Positions 46,010-54,422 of a stretch of 64,000 nucleotides of DNA are shown here, in pieces. Numbering within the stretch: position 1 is the stretch's first letter; every line of letters begins with the position of its first letter. This DNA comes from Ensifer sp. PDNC004 (GTDB lineage: Bacteria > Pseudomonadota > Alphaproteobacteria > Rhizobiales > Rhizobiaceae). A model generated the notes under the pieces. It searched no databases, was not told the DNA's origin, and worked only from the letters and a program-made list of their open reading frames with translations. Location of the stretch: assembly GCF_016919405.1 (NCBI RefSeq), contig NZ_CP070353.1, positions 3,162,501 to 3,226,500 of the forward strand, written 5' to 3'. Made by a program: the position numbers and the translations under genes.

Positions 46010-46504
46010 TCATTCTTCCGAAGCGGACCTGAGGGCGTGGAAACGCTCCTCGAACTCGCGCCTCAGGCTGCGCCGTGCCTCGGCAGCGCGCTGCCGGCGT
46101 TTGCGGTCGGCTGTGTCGGTGACAAGGGCAGGGACAGGCGTCGGGCTGCCGTCGGCATCGACGGCGACCATGGTAAAATAGCAGGAATTGGTGTGGCGGC
46201 GCTCGCCGCTGCGGATGTTTTCGGCCTCGACCCGGATGCCGATTTCCATCGAAGTGCGGCCGGCATTGTTGACGGCTGCACGGAAGGTGACGAGCTCGCC
46301 TACATGGATCGGCTGGCGGAAGGTGACCTGGTCGACCGAGAGCGTCACGGCATATTGCTGCGAAAAGCGCGAGGCACAGGAGAAGGCGACGCGATCGAGG
46401 AGATTGAGCAGCGCGCCGCCATGGACCTTGCCGCTGAAGTTCGCCATATCCGGCGTCATCAGCACGACCATTTCGAGTTCGCGTGTGTCGTAGCTGGTTT
46501 CCAT
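46010..46504 (-). CDS. Hotdog-fold acyl-CoA thioesterase
   Basis: The 164-aa protein has the BACH/YciA-type hotdog motif FSGKVHGGALLNLLDRVAF and VDQVTFRQPIHVGELV, followed by a basic C-terminal tail. It hydrolyses acyl-CoAs; chain-length preference is unknown. GGAGATGG lies just upstream of ATG 46504. It is convergent with lpdA. Confidence 0.92.
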   Translation of the reverse strand: METSYDTRELEMVVLMTPDMANFSGKVHGGALLNLLDRVAFSCASRFSQQYAVTLSVDQVTFRQPIHVGELVTFRAAVNNAGRTSMEIGIRVEAENIRSGERRHTNSCYFTMVAVDADGSPTPVPALVTDTADRKRRQRAAEARRSLRREFEERFHALRSASEE

Positions 46505-46689
46505 TGTCCATCTCCAGATTTGCAGCGTTCCGCCGGAGTTATGCAGCTTGCCGGAGCGAAGGGAAGGGGCTCTGGACGAGGGGATGTGACGATCGGTCCG
46601 AGGGTTGCGACAAGCGGTCTTCTGTCCAAGCACGGGGGAGGGCGCAATCATGTCCGCAAGGACAGACGACGCGCGCGTCAGGAGGAAAA

Positions 46690-47160
46690 ATGAAACCGAG
46701 AGCCGTGGCCATATCGCTGCCGAGCCGGCACCTACCGGATGCCGATTGGGCCGACCGCTTCGAGCTTGCGCTCGACGGCAAGGGCGTGACCGCGGCGGAA
46801 GCCGCCGAACGTTCGCTTGGCCGGTCGCCGCGGTGGGTCCGCGTGCTGCTGGGCCTGCGCAACCGCATCGTCTCGGTCGTCGGCCTGAAGTCGGCGGCGC
46901 CCTCCAGCCGCCTGGGGCTGATCGGTGCGTTTCCTGTCGTATCGAAGAGCGATGACGAAGTGGTGCTCGGCTTCGACGACAAGCATCTCGATTTCCGCAT
47001 CGTCGTCGATGTCAGGGCGGGATCTGCTGTCAACCAGATCGTCGGCGTCACCACGCTCGTGCGCAGGCACAACACGCTCGGACGGGTTTACCTCTTGGCC
47101 GTCACGCCGTTTCACAAGGCGATCGTTCCGACACTTCTTTCGCGGGTGGCGGGCCCCTAA
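46690..47160 (+). CDS. DUF2867-domain protein
   Basis: This 156-aa protein matches the DUF2867 pattern: SLPSRHLPDADWADRFEL near the start, WVRVLLGLRNRIVSVVGLK in the middle, and a beta-rich half (GFDDKHLDFRIVVDVRAG, THFHKAIVP-like TPFHKAIVPTLL). Function is unknown. GGAGG lies 4 nt before ATG 46690. Its 3' end overlaps the convergent tetR gene by 4 nt. Confidence 0.88.
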   Translation: MKPRAVAISLPSRHLPDADWADRFELALDGKGVTAAEAAERSLGRSPRWVRVLLGLRNRIVSVVGLKSAAPSSRLGLIGAFPVVSKSDDEVVLGFDDKHLDFRIVVDVRAGSAVNQIVGVTTLVRRHNTLGRVYLLAVTPFHKAIVPTLLSRVAGP

Positions 47161-47753
47161 GCCCGGCCTTCGGTTCTCAGCCCGGACAAGAGCAGGTCGA
47201 GATTGTTGCGTGCGCTGGTGAGGCGCAGGGCCGGGTCGTCCGCCTCGGCAATCCAGAGCGCCGCGTCGGTGAGCGCGCCATTGATCAGCCGCGCCAATGT
47301 CTCGGCGTCTCCTTTCCGCACGACGCCCGCGGCCATCATCGCCGAAAGCCTGGCGGCAAGCGATGCGAGGCATTGGCGCCGGCTCGGTTCCAGCATGCTT
47401 GCGCCGAGTACGGCCGGGGCATCCTTCAAGACGATCTGTCGGATTTCCGGGTCGAGCGCCATCTCCAGATAGAGCCTGCAGCGGCGCACGAACCCGTCCC
47501 ACCGGTCCGGGGTCGCGGAGGCTGCGTCGAGCCGTGTATCCATTTCGCCGTCCAGGGTCTCCACGACCGCACGCAGCAGGCCCTTCTTGTCGCCGAAGTG
47601 ATGATAGAGCGCGCCGCGCGTGAGCCCGGCGGCGGCGGTGAAATCGTCCATCGACGTCTCCGCGTAGCCGCTTCGGGTGAACGCTTCCCGGGCAGCGGCG
47701 ATCAGCTTTGCTCTCGTTTCCGCGATCATGTCGCTGCGCGCGCGCCTCGTCAT
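47157..47753 (-). CDS. TetR-family repressor of the divergent MFS gene
   Basis: This 198-aa regulator has an N-terminal helix-turn-helix (about 25-45, SMDDFTAAAGLTRGALYHHF) and a C-terminal ligand domain of the kind with LEMALDPEIRQIVLKDAPAV. The start is ATG 47753, because AAGGAG lies 6 nt upstream of it; the earlier ATG 47771 lies inside an operator. Three palindromes in the intergenic region are the likely binding sites for autoregulation and control of the MFS gene. Confidence 0.92.
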   Translation of the reverse strand: MTRRARSDMIAETRAKLIAAAREAFTRSGYAETSMDDFTAAAGLTRGALYHHFGDKKGLLRAVVETLDGEMDTRLDAASATPDRWDGFVRRCRLYLEMALDPEIRQIVLKDAPAVLGASMLEPSRRQCLASLAARLSAMMAAGVVRKGDAETLARLINGALTDAALWIAEADDPALRLTSARNNLDLLLSGLRTEGRA

Positions 47754-47767
47754 CGGCAACTCCTTTT

Positions 47768-47834
47768 GCATACGGTGCGTATGCTAATTGACATGCGTGA
47801 CGTATGTCAATATCACTTGCATACGCTGCGTATG
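47768..47834. promoter_or_regulatory. Three TetR-type operators between tetR and the MFS gene
   Basis: Three related palindromes occur: 47768-47784 (GCATACG-GTG-CGTATGC), 47791-47807 (ACATGCGTGACGTATGT) and 47819-47834 (GCATACG-CT-GCGTATG). The shared half-site is close to GCATACG. Centres are about 23 and 27 bp apart. The first covers the upstream ATG of tetR and the second lies within the promoter. Confidence 0.82.
47788..47816 (+). promoter_or_regulatory. Promoter of the MFS gene
   Basis: TTGACA (47788-47793), a 17-nt spacer, then TATCAC (47811-47816). The central TetR palindrome occupies the spacer, as expected for repression by occlusion. The same palindrome gives TTGACA on the minus strand (47810-47805), probably serving tetR. 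Confidence 0.65.
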
Positions 47835-47874
47835 TTAATGCGACGGCGCTAAAACACCCATTGCAGGAGCTTCC

Positions 47875-49113
47875 ATGGCCAATCCCTACGCACAGATCTT
47901 TGCCGCCAAAGGCACGGTGGGCTTCACCCTGGCGGGATTGGTGTCACGCCTGCCGCTGTCGATGATGGGCATCGGCATCATCACCATGCTGGCCCAGTCC
48001 CGCGGCAGCTATGGCCTGGCCGGCGGTGTGGCCGCCGCCTTCACGCTGGCCTCGGCACTGCTGGCGCCGCAGGTTTCCCGGCTCGTCGACCGCTTCGGCC
48101 AGAGCCGGGTGCTGCCGGTTGCCGCAGCGCTCAGCCTTCTCGGCACGTCGGCCCTCCTCGCCTCGACCCATTGGCGGGCGCCGGACTGGACGCTCTTCGT
48201 CTTTGCAGTAATTGCCGGGTGCACGCCGAGCATGTCGGCGATGACCCGGGCGCGATGGACCGAGCTCTATCGCGGTCGCCCGGAGCTCAAGACCGCCTTT
48301 TCGCTCGAATCGGTCTTCGACGAGATCTGCTTCATCGTCGGCCCGCCTATCGCAGTGGGCTTAGGCGTCGGCCTGTTTCCCGAGGCCGGGCCGCTGGCCG
48401 CCGCTGCGTGCCTCGCTATCGGGGTCACCGCTTTCGTGCTGCAGAAGGGCACCGAGCCACCGGTCAAGCCTGCGGAGACGATGGCGCCGGGTTCGGTCCT
48501 TCGCTACCCCGCGCTGCGCGTCCTGATCGTCGCGCTTGCCGGCATGGGCGTGATCGTCGGCACGATCGACGTGGTCAGCGTCGCCTTTGCCGAGGCCGAA
48601 GGGCGGCCGGCGGCAGCGAGCCTCGTGCTCTCCCTCTATGCGCTCGGTTCCTGCATCGCCGGCCTGGCGTTCGGCGCAACCAGGATCGGCCTGTCTTTGG
48701 CGAAGCTGTTCCTGATCGGGGCGGGCATGACGGCCGCTACCACATTGCCGCTACTCCTTGCCGGCGGGATCGGCAGCCTTGCGACGATGATGTTCATTTC
48801 GGGCGTGTTCTTTGCGCCGACGATGATCGTCGCCTTGAGCATCGGCGAAACCGCCGTGCCGCCGTCGAAGCTGACGGAAGGGCTGACCTGGTTGACCACT
48901 GGCCTCGGGATCGGGGTTGCGGCGGGTGCCGCGGTGTCAGGGGGCGTGGTCGCACGCTTCGGCGTTCAGGCCGGCTTCACCATTGCGCTCGCCGCTGGTG
49001 TCCTGATCCTTGGCGCTGCGTTCTGGGGCTATCGCGGCCTGTCGCGGATCGAGGGCGATGGTGCAACCGCAGGCGCAGCCGAGGTCGTTTCGCGCGCCGG
49101 TGCGCAGGGCTGA
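47875..49113 (+). CDS. MFS transporter, probable drug or metabolite efflux pump
   Basis: This 412-aa protein has twelve membrane helices. The helix 2-3 loop reads SRLVDRFGQSRVLPV, and it has TRARWTELYRGRPELKTAFSL and FDEICFIVGPPIAVGL. It is controlled by the divergent TetR repressor, which usually signals inducible efflux. AGGAG lies 6 nt before ATG 47875. The substrate is unknown. Confidence 0.9.
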   Translation: MANPYAQIFAAKGTVGFTLAGLVSRLPLSMMGIGIITMLAQSRGSYGLAGGVAAAFTLASALLAPQVSRLVDRFGQSRVLPVAAALSLLGTSALLASTHWRAPDWTLFVFAVIAGCTPSMSAMTRARWTELYRGRPELKTAFSLESVFDEICFIVGPPIAVGLGVGLFPEAGPLAAAACLAIGVTAFVLQKGTEPPVKPAETMAPGSVLRYPALRVLIVALAGMGVIVGTIDVVSVAFAEAEGRPAAASLVLSLYALGSCIAGLAFGATRIGLSLAKLFLIGAGMTAATTLPLLLAGGIGSLATMMFISGVFFAPTMIVALSIGETAVPPSKLTEGLTWLTTGLGIGVAAGAAVSGGVVARFGVQAGFTIALAAGVLILGAAFWGYRGLSRIEGDGATAGAAEVVSRAGAQG

Positions 49114-49156
49114 GGCGGGGGCAATGTGCCGGCGGCGTCCGTTGCCGGCCTACCCG

Positions 49157-50242
49157 TCAGTTGGCACGCGTGACCGTAAAGCCCTGGCCGCGCAGCAGCT
49201 CAACCAGGCCTTCCTTGCCCGGCAGGTGCAGTGCGCCGACGGCCATGAAGGCGCCACCGTCCTTCAGGATCGGTTGGGCGCGCGTCGCCATGGTTTTGTT
49301 GCGGTCGACGATGATGCGCTGCTCGAAGTCGGCATAGCCGAAATCCTCGGCGCTCTTGTCCGACACGGCTTTCATCATCGGCATGATCATGCCGGTGTCG
49401 CCGGAGAGATAGAGATCGGTCATCGTCGCGAAGACGTCGTCGATGGTCTTGCCGAGCGCGAGCGTCTCGATGAGGGCGCGCAGGTGCAGTTCGGTCGGCA
49501 GCGAGTCCATGGCGGCGAGCTGTTCGACCAGCGTTTCCAGGCCCTTCAGCGTCTTGCCCTGACTGACCGCATCCTCGGCGATCTTCTTGTCGAGGAAGGA
49601 GGCGCCCGCGGCCTTGCGGCTCATTTCGCAGGCGGGCAGCGCGACGAAGCTCGCGATCATCCAGGGCTTCATGCGCGAAACCAGGGGCAACGGAATGCCG
49701 CGTGCCTTGAGGCCCGTTTCGAGCTGTTCGCGGTCGCCGGGCTTCAGGAAGTCGGCGATCGTCTTGTTGTCCGGAAGCATGGTGAGATCGGGCCGCATCA
49801 GGATCGCGGCGGCCGACTTCTTCTCGTCGATGATCTCGTCCGATTCGACGATGACGGTCGAGGCTGCCTCGAAGGCGGCGGGCGCCTCGGTCGGCAGGGC
49901 CAGCACGCGCGGATCGGTGACATGCATCGTGCCGAGCAGCCAGGACGGCGCGACACCGTCCTTCTCGATCTTCCAGAAGATGCCCTTGCTGTTCGGGATC
50001 GCGGCGGCTTCCGCTTCGAGCGCAGCCAGTTTCGTCGGGTCGGATTTTGCAAGCGCGGTCAGAACATTCGTGCCGCCGCATTCCACCTCCGCGGCATCGG
50101 CCTCAGCGACAAAGACGAGAGCGACGATGAGGCAGGCGGCGAGCAGGACATGCAGCAGGGCGACCAGCCAAAGTGCCCCGTCGGCGAGCCGCGCAAGCAG
50201 GTGCCGCGGCAGGTTTTGCTGAGGTCTCGCAAAGGCGGTCAT
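49157..50242 (-). CDS. TraB/GumN (Tiki-like) family protein
   Basis: The 361-aa protein has an N-terminal membrane segment (about 24-50, a signal anchor). Two conserved motifs, GTMHVTDPR (GxMH, ~104-112) and GALHLPGKEG (~343-352), flank a helical middle. These motifs are shared with the metalloprotease Tiki; bacterial TraB/GumN proteins are presumed membrane-anchored periplasmic enzymes of unknown substrate. It is convergent with the MFS gene. Confidence 0.9.
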   Translation of the reverse strand: MTAFARPQQNLPRHLLARLADGALWLVALLHVLLAACLIVALVFVAEADAAEVECGGTNVLTALAKSDPTKLAALEAEAAAIPNSKGIFWKIEKDGVAPSWLLGTMHVTDPRVLALPTEAPAAFEAASTVIVESDEIIDEKKSAAAILMRPDLTMLPDNKTIADFLKPGDREQLETGLKARGIPLPLVSRMKPWMIASFVALPACEMSRKAAGASFLDKKIAEDAVSQGKTLKGLETLVEQLAAMDSLPTELHLRALIETLALGKTIDDVFATMTDLYLSGDTGMIMPMMKAVSDKSAEDFGYADFEQRIIVDRNKTMATRAQPILKDGGAFMAVGALHLPGKEGLVELLRGQGFTVTRAN

Positions 50243-50341
50243 CGTTCTTCCCTGACAGTCGCATGGTCGATAACCGACCCTAGGCCCGGGCCGGTCACGG
50301 CTTCCTTAACGGGCATGGTTAATCCGCCCTTTCGCCGAAAA

Positions 50342-51277
50342 TCAGGCGCGCGGGTGGGCGCGGTCGTAGATCTCCAGAAGCCGCGCCGAATCGACGCCGG
50401 TATAGACCTGGGTGGTCGACAGGCTGGCATGGCCGAGCAGTTCCTGAATGGTCCTGAGATCGCCGCCGCCGGCCAGCAGATGCGTGGCGAAGGAGTGGCG
50501 CAGCGCATGTGGCGTTGCGGTCTCGGGCAGCCCGAGCGCGCCGCGCAGCTTCTGCATTTCGCGCTGGATGATCGCCGGCTGCAGCTTGGCACCGCGCGCG
50601 CCGAGGAACAACGGCTCATCCGCGGCGATCGGGTAGGGGCAGAGCTTCAAGTAGGTGGCGACCGCCGCACGCGCCGCTTCGATCAGCGGCACGATCCGGG
50701 TCTTGTCGCCCTTGCCGACGATGCGCAGCGACGTGGGTGCGCTGGAAAATTCCGACGGCGTGAGGCCGAGCGCCTCGGAAATGCGCAGGCCGCAGCCATA
50801 AAGCAAGGTCAGCACCGCTGCGTTGCGTGCGGCGATCCAAGGCTCCTCGGCAAGCTGCGCCTGCGACGTTACGACAGTCAGCGCGTCGCGATCGGTGAGC
50901 GGCTTCGGCAGGGATTTAGGCTGTTTGGGCGAGCGCACCGCGGCCGCACCGGCCGCATTGGCAAGGCCGTTGCGTTCGAGATAGCGCAGGAAGGAGCGAA
51001 GCCCGGCCAGCCCGCGGCCGAGCGTGCGGGCGCCGGCGCCGCCCTTGCGACGCTGGGCGAGGAAGCCGCGCAGGTCGGCCGGCCTCAGTGTACGGATGTC
51101 GGAAAGCCGCGGCGGCCCGGCGAGATGGCCGGTGAGAAACGTCAGGAATTGCCGGGTGTCGCGCTCATAGGCCTCGACGGTGTTGTCGGAGAGGCGGCGC
51201 TCCCGCATGAGCCCGTCAAGCCAGCGCTGACGCTCGGCAAGAAGCTCCGGATGGCCGATGACGAGGAGCTCGTTCAT
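50342..51277 (-). CDS. xerC: XerC-type tyrosine recombinase
   Basis: This 311-aa site-specific recombinase has an N-terminal SAM-like domain (RQRWLDGLMRERRLSDNTVE) and a catalytic domain with the R in CGLRISEAL, K in VGKGDKTR, HALRHSFATHLL, H in LLGHASLST and Tyr nucleophile in TQVYTGVD. With XerD it resolves chromosome dimers at dif. It is typical chromosomal XerC, not an integron or phage integrase: there are no att-like repeats beside it. Start ATG 51277 has GGAAAG upstream. Confidence 0.92.
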   Translation of the reverse strand: MNELLVIGHPELLAERQRWLDGLMRERRLSDNTVEAYERDTRQFLTFLTGHLAGPPRLSDIRTLRPADLRGFLAQRRKGGAGARTLGRGLAGLRSFLRYLERNGLANAAGAAAVRSPKQPKSLPKPLTDRDALTVVTSQAQLAEEPWIAARNAAVLTLLYGCGLRISEALGLTPSEFSSAPTSLRIVGKGDKTRIVPLIEAARAAVATYLKLCPYPIAADEPLFLGARGAKLQPAIIQREMQKLRGALGLPETATPHALRHSFATHLLAGGGDLRTIQELLGHASLSTTQVYTGVDSARLLEIYDRAHPRA

Positions 51278-51412
51278 TGTCGCTTTCCATTGATGGTCCG
51301 CCCGCGACAATGCCCTGACGCGTCTTAGGTTTTTGCTAATGCACCCTTGGAATTTGTCATTCTTCGATCATATAGAATTGCGATGGTCAGCCGCAAACAA
51401 ACGGATCGGACT

Positions 51413-52336
51413 ATGGCGGGACGGGATTCAGTGAACGGAATCGCGCATTTTGCTGAAGTGATCGCCCTGGTCTCCCAGGGGCAGCCTGGCCACATCGTCG
51501 ACACCCTGATTGCCGAACGCGGTCAGCGGATCGTCAAGAGCCCGCTCTGGCCGCTGATGCGGCCTTTTCTCTATACGCTGCTGAATTATCGCAAGGCGCA
51601 CGAGTTTGCCGATGCGGTCGCCAACATGCCGGGATTCCAGGCCTTCGAGCATCTGAGCTCGCTGTTGTCGCTGGAGGTGCGGGTCGATCGCGCCGAGCGC
51701 ATTCCGCAGAAAGGTGGCTTCCTGCTCGTCAGCAACCACCCGACCGGCATTGCCGATGGGATCGCAGTCTTCGACCTCTTGAAGAGCCGGCGGCCGGACA
51801 TGATGTTCTTCGCCAATCGCGATGCGATCCGCGTCAATCCGCGTTTCGTCGAGATGGTCATACCAGTCGAATGGCGTGAGGAACACAAGAGCAAGCTGAA
51901 GGCGCGCGAGACGCTGCAGGTCACAAACCGGGCGATCGGCGAGGGCAAGGCGACCGTGCTCTTTCCTTCCGGGCGCATCGCCTATTGGGCCGATGGTTGC
52001 CTCAACGAACGGCCATGGAAGACGTCGGCCGTGGGCTTTGCGCGTAAATACGGGCTGCCGATCCTGCCGGTGCATATGAGCGCCCGCAATTCCGGCCTGT
52101 TCTACTGGTTCGCCAAATGGTCGACCGAGCTGCGCGACATGACCGTGTTCCACGAGCTGCTGAACAAGAAGGGCGATCTCTTCGACTTTCGCATCGGCAA
52201 CCTCATTCCGCCGGAGGCGCTGGAGGGCGAAGCGGGCGAGGTGACGAAGGCGCTCGAACGGCACACTGTCTTCGATCTGGCGATGGATGCCGACGCGGCG
52301 TTCAGGCCCAGGCTGCAAACGGCGGCCGCGCTCTAG
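51413..52336 (+). CDS. PlsC-like phospholipid/glycerolipid acyltransferase
   Basis: The ~307-aa protein has the acyltransferase block I NHPTGIADG (His-x5-Asp spacing as in haemolysin-like acyltransferases), block II FANRDAIRVNPRFVEM, and block III VLFPSGRIAYW with the substrate-binding FPxGR-like motif. It is likely to acylate a lyso-lipid or ornithine lipid precursor. There is no signal peptide. The start is uncertain (ATG 51413 or 51383). Confidence 0.82.
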   Translation: MAGRDSVNGIAHFAEVIALVSQGQPGHIVDTLIAERGQRIVKSPLWPLMRPFLYTLLNYRKAHEFADAVANMPGFQAFEHLSSLLSLEVRVDRAERIPQKGGFLLVSNHPTGIADGIAVFDLLKSRRPDMMFFANRDAIRVNPRFVEMVIPVEWREEHKSKLKARETLQVTNRAIGEGKATVLFPSGRIAYWADGCLNERPWKTSAVGFARKYGLPILPVHMSARNSGLFYWFAKWSTELRDMTVFHELLNKKGDLFDFRIGNLIPPEALEGEAGEVTKALERHTVFDLAMDADAAFRPRLQTAAAL

Positions 52337-52405
52337 CGACCGTCGTGGTCCACGCAAACGCCATCGGGCTTCACCCCGCGCGGCGGATCGGCTAGGTCTT
52401 GAGCC

Positions 52406-53536
52406 ATGCAGCTTCAATCCATGTTCGCCGAAAACTACCGTTCGCTGAAGTCGATCCGCATGGATCTGACCGGGGTCAACCTGTTCATCGGCGAAAACGG
52501 CGTCGGAAAGTCCAATCTCTATCGCGCGCTTCAACTCGTGCAAGCCGCCACGCGCGGCACGCTGGCGCGTGAGATTGCCGAGGAGGGCGGCATGTCCTCG
52601 GCGCTCTGGAGCGGCCGTCGGCGTGCCGACAAGCCGGCGCGCATAAGGCTCGAAACCGAGCTTCTGGACGAGGAACGGGCGATCACCTTCCGCTACCGCA
52701 TCGAGGCCGGGCTGCGTCCGCCGAAGGCTGCGGCCGGGTTCGCCTATGAGCCGCAAGTCAAGGAAGAGGAACTGACGGTCGAAACCGGCCGCCGTCCGGT
52801 GACGATGATGAAACGATCCGGGCCCGGTATCTTCGTGCGCGGCGAACGCGGGCGGATGGAGGATTATCCGGAGCAGGCGTTGACGTCCGAGACCGCGATC
52901 TCGCTGCTCGGCGACGCCGGCCACTACCCGGAGGTCGGCACTTTCCGCCGTGCAGTCGAACAGTGGCGCTTCTTTCACGGCTTCCGCACCGACCGCGATT
53001 CGCCGCTGCGGTTGCCCTGCCTTGCGGTGACCGCGCCGCTGCTCGACGAGACCGGCGTCAATATGGCGGCGGTCTTTGCGACGCTCCGCCACACGCGCGA
53101 AGACACGGTCGACCTCGACCGGGCGATCGCCGATGCGTTCGGCGGCGCTTACCTCGATGTTCCCGAACCCGGCCAGTTCGCCGAATTCTCGCTGGTCTTT
53201 CCGGATTTTCCCAGCCGGCCGTTTTCGCCGCGTGAGCTTTCCGACGGCCAGATGCGCTTCCTGGCGCTCGCCGCCGCTCTGCTCTCCTACCGGCGTCCGC
53301 GCTTCATCGCGCTCAACGAGCCGGAGACGAGCCTGCACCCGGACATGCTGCCGGCGCTTGCCGACATGATCGCCAGCGCTTCCAGGGAGAGCCAGATTTG
53401 GATCGTCACCCATTCGGAAAGACTGGCGGAAGAAGTGCGCCAGCGCTCAGGTATCCGTCCGCGCCGGGTGATCCGCAAGGACAGCGCCACCTGGATCGAC
53501 GGCATGCGGCTGACAGGGCTGATGGACGACGAGTAG
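52406..53536 (+). CDS. Predicted ABC/OLD-like ATPase (AAA_21 type)
   Basis: This 376-aa ATPase has Walker A IGENGVGKSNLY (~30-41), an ABC-like signature RELSDGQMRFLAL (~275-287), Walker B RFIALNEPETSLHPDM with Asn in place of the usual Asp, and the switch His in IVTHSERL. It lacks the TOPRIM nuclease of OLD proteins and has no nuclease or methylase gene beside it. It is therefore probably a stand-alone SMC-like ATPase (COG4637 group), not a defence system. Confidence 0.85.
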   Translation: MQLQSMFAENYRSLKSIRMDLTGVNLFIGENGVGKSNLYRALQLVQAATRGTLAREIAEEGGMSSALWSGRRRADKPARIRLETELLDEERAITFRYRIEAGLRPPKAAAGFAYEPQVKEEELTVETGRRPVTMMKRSGPGIFVRGERGRMEDYPEQALTSETAISLLGDAGHYPEVGTFRRAVEQWRFFHGFRTDRDSPLRLPCLAVTAPLLDETGVNMAAVFATLRHTREDTVDLDRAIADAFGGAYLDVPEPGQFAEFSLVFPDFPSRPFSPRELSDGQMRFLALAAALLSYRRPRFIALNEPETSLHPDMLPALADMIASASRESQIWIVTHSERLAEEVRQRSGIRPRRVIRKDSATWIDGMRLTGLMDDE

Positions 53537-53541
53537 GCAAC

Positions 53542-53570
53542 AAAAAACCCCGCATCGCTGCGGGGTTTTC
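53542..53570. terminator. Bidirectional terminator between the ATPase gene and fsa
   Basis: CCCCGCA (53548-53554) pairs with TGCGGGG (53559-53565) around TCGC, with A's before and TTTT after. It can serve the ATPase gene on the plus strand and fsa on the minus strand. Confidence 0.9.
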
Positions 53571-53589
53571 TTGTTCATTCCCGAAACAA

Positions 53590-54243
53590 TCAGGCGATCT
53601 TCTGGCCGGTCTTGGCCCAGTCGGCCAGGAAGGTTTCGAGGCCCTTGTCGGTCAGCGGGTGCTTGACCAGCGCCTTCAGCGTTGCCGGCGGCGCGGTGAC
53701 GACGTCGGCGCCGATGAGGGCGGCTTCCTTGACGTGGTTGACCGTGCGGATCGAGGCCGCGAGGATTTCGGTCTCGTAGCCGTAGTTGTCGTAGATGTGG
53801 CGGATCTCGCGGATCAGGTCCATGCCGTCGAAGGCGATGTCGTCGAGGCGGCCGACGAATGGCGAGATGAAGGTGGCGCCGGCCTTTGCGGCAAGCAGTG
53901 CCTGGTTGGCCGAGAAGCACAGGGTCACGTTGGTCTCGTGGCCGTCCGAGGTCAGCGCCTTGCAGGCCTTCAGGCCGTCGAGCGTCAGCGGCAGCTTGAT
54001 GCAGATGTTGTCGGCGATCTTCGCGAGAACGGCCGCTTCCTTCATCATCTCGGCATATTCGGTCGCGGTCACTTCAGCCGAAACCGGACCTTCGACGATC
54101 GAGCAAATTTCCTTCGTGACTTCCGTGATGTCACGGCCCGACTTCAGGATCAGCGACGGGTTGGTGGTGACGCCATCGAGAAGGCCGAGATCGTTCAGCT
54201 CGCGGATTTCCTTGACGTCGGCGGTATCAACGAAAAATTTCAT
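53590..54243 (-). CDS. fsa: Fructose-6-phosphate aldolase / TalC-type transaldolase
   Basis: This 217-aa class I aldolase starts [16 protein letters not shown] and has [13 protein letters not shown], the Schiff-base Lys in [36 protein letters not shown] and a [20 protein letters not shown] tail. The short length marks the TalC/Fsa group, whose members act as transaldolase or as fructose-6-phosphate aldolase. GGGAG lies 8 nt before ATG 54243. Confidence 0.94.
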   Translation of the reverse strand: MKFFVDTADVKEIRELNDLGLLDGVTTNPSLILKSGRDITEVTKEICSIVEGPVSAEVTATEYAEMMKEAAVLAKIADNICIKLPLTLDGLKACKALTSDGHETNVTLCFSANQALLAAKAGATFISPFVGRLDDIAFDGMDLIREIRHIYDNYGYETEILAASIRTVNHVKEAALIGADVVTAPPATLKALVKHPLTDKGLETFLADWAKTGQKIA

Positions 54244-54422
54244 GGGGTCACTCCCTTGGGGCACGATTGCCGTTCGGCGCATATCTACCGGGGAGGAATT
54301 CCGTTGGCAGAGATCGCGCGCGTTGAAACTCTGGTGGAACCGTGACAAACCCTGCGGCCTGCAAGGCTGCGGTTCGCAGCGCAGTTTTCTTTAACCGAAA
54401 CACGTGGCAAGGTCACGGCAAA

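Noticed and set aside
52406..53536. Phage-defence system (OLD/Gabija-like) based on the ATPase near a tyrosine recombinase
   Set aside because: There is no TOPRIM domain, no helicase or nuclease partner and no mobile-element boundaries. The recombinase is an ordinary XerC.
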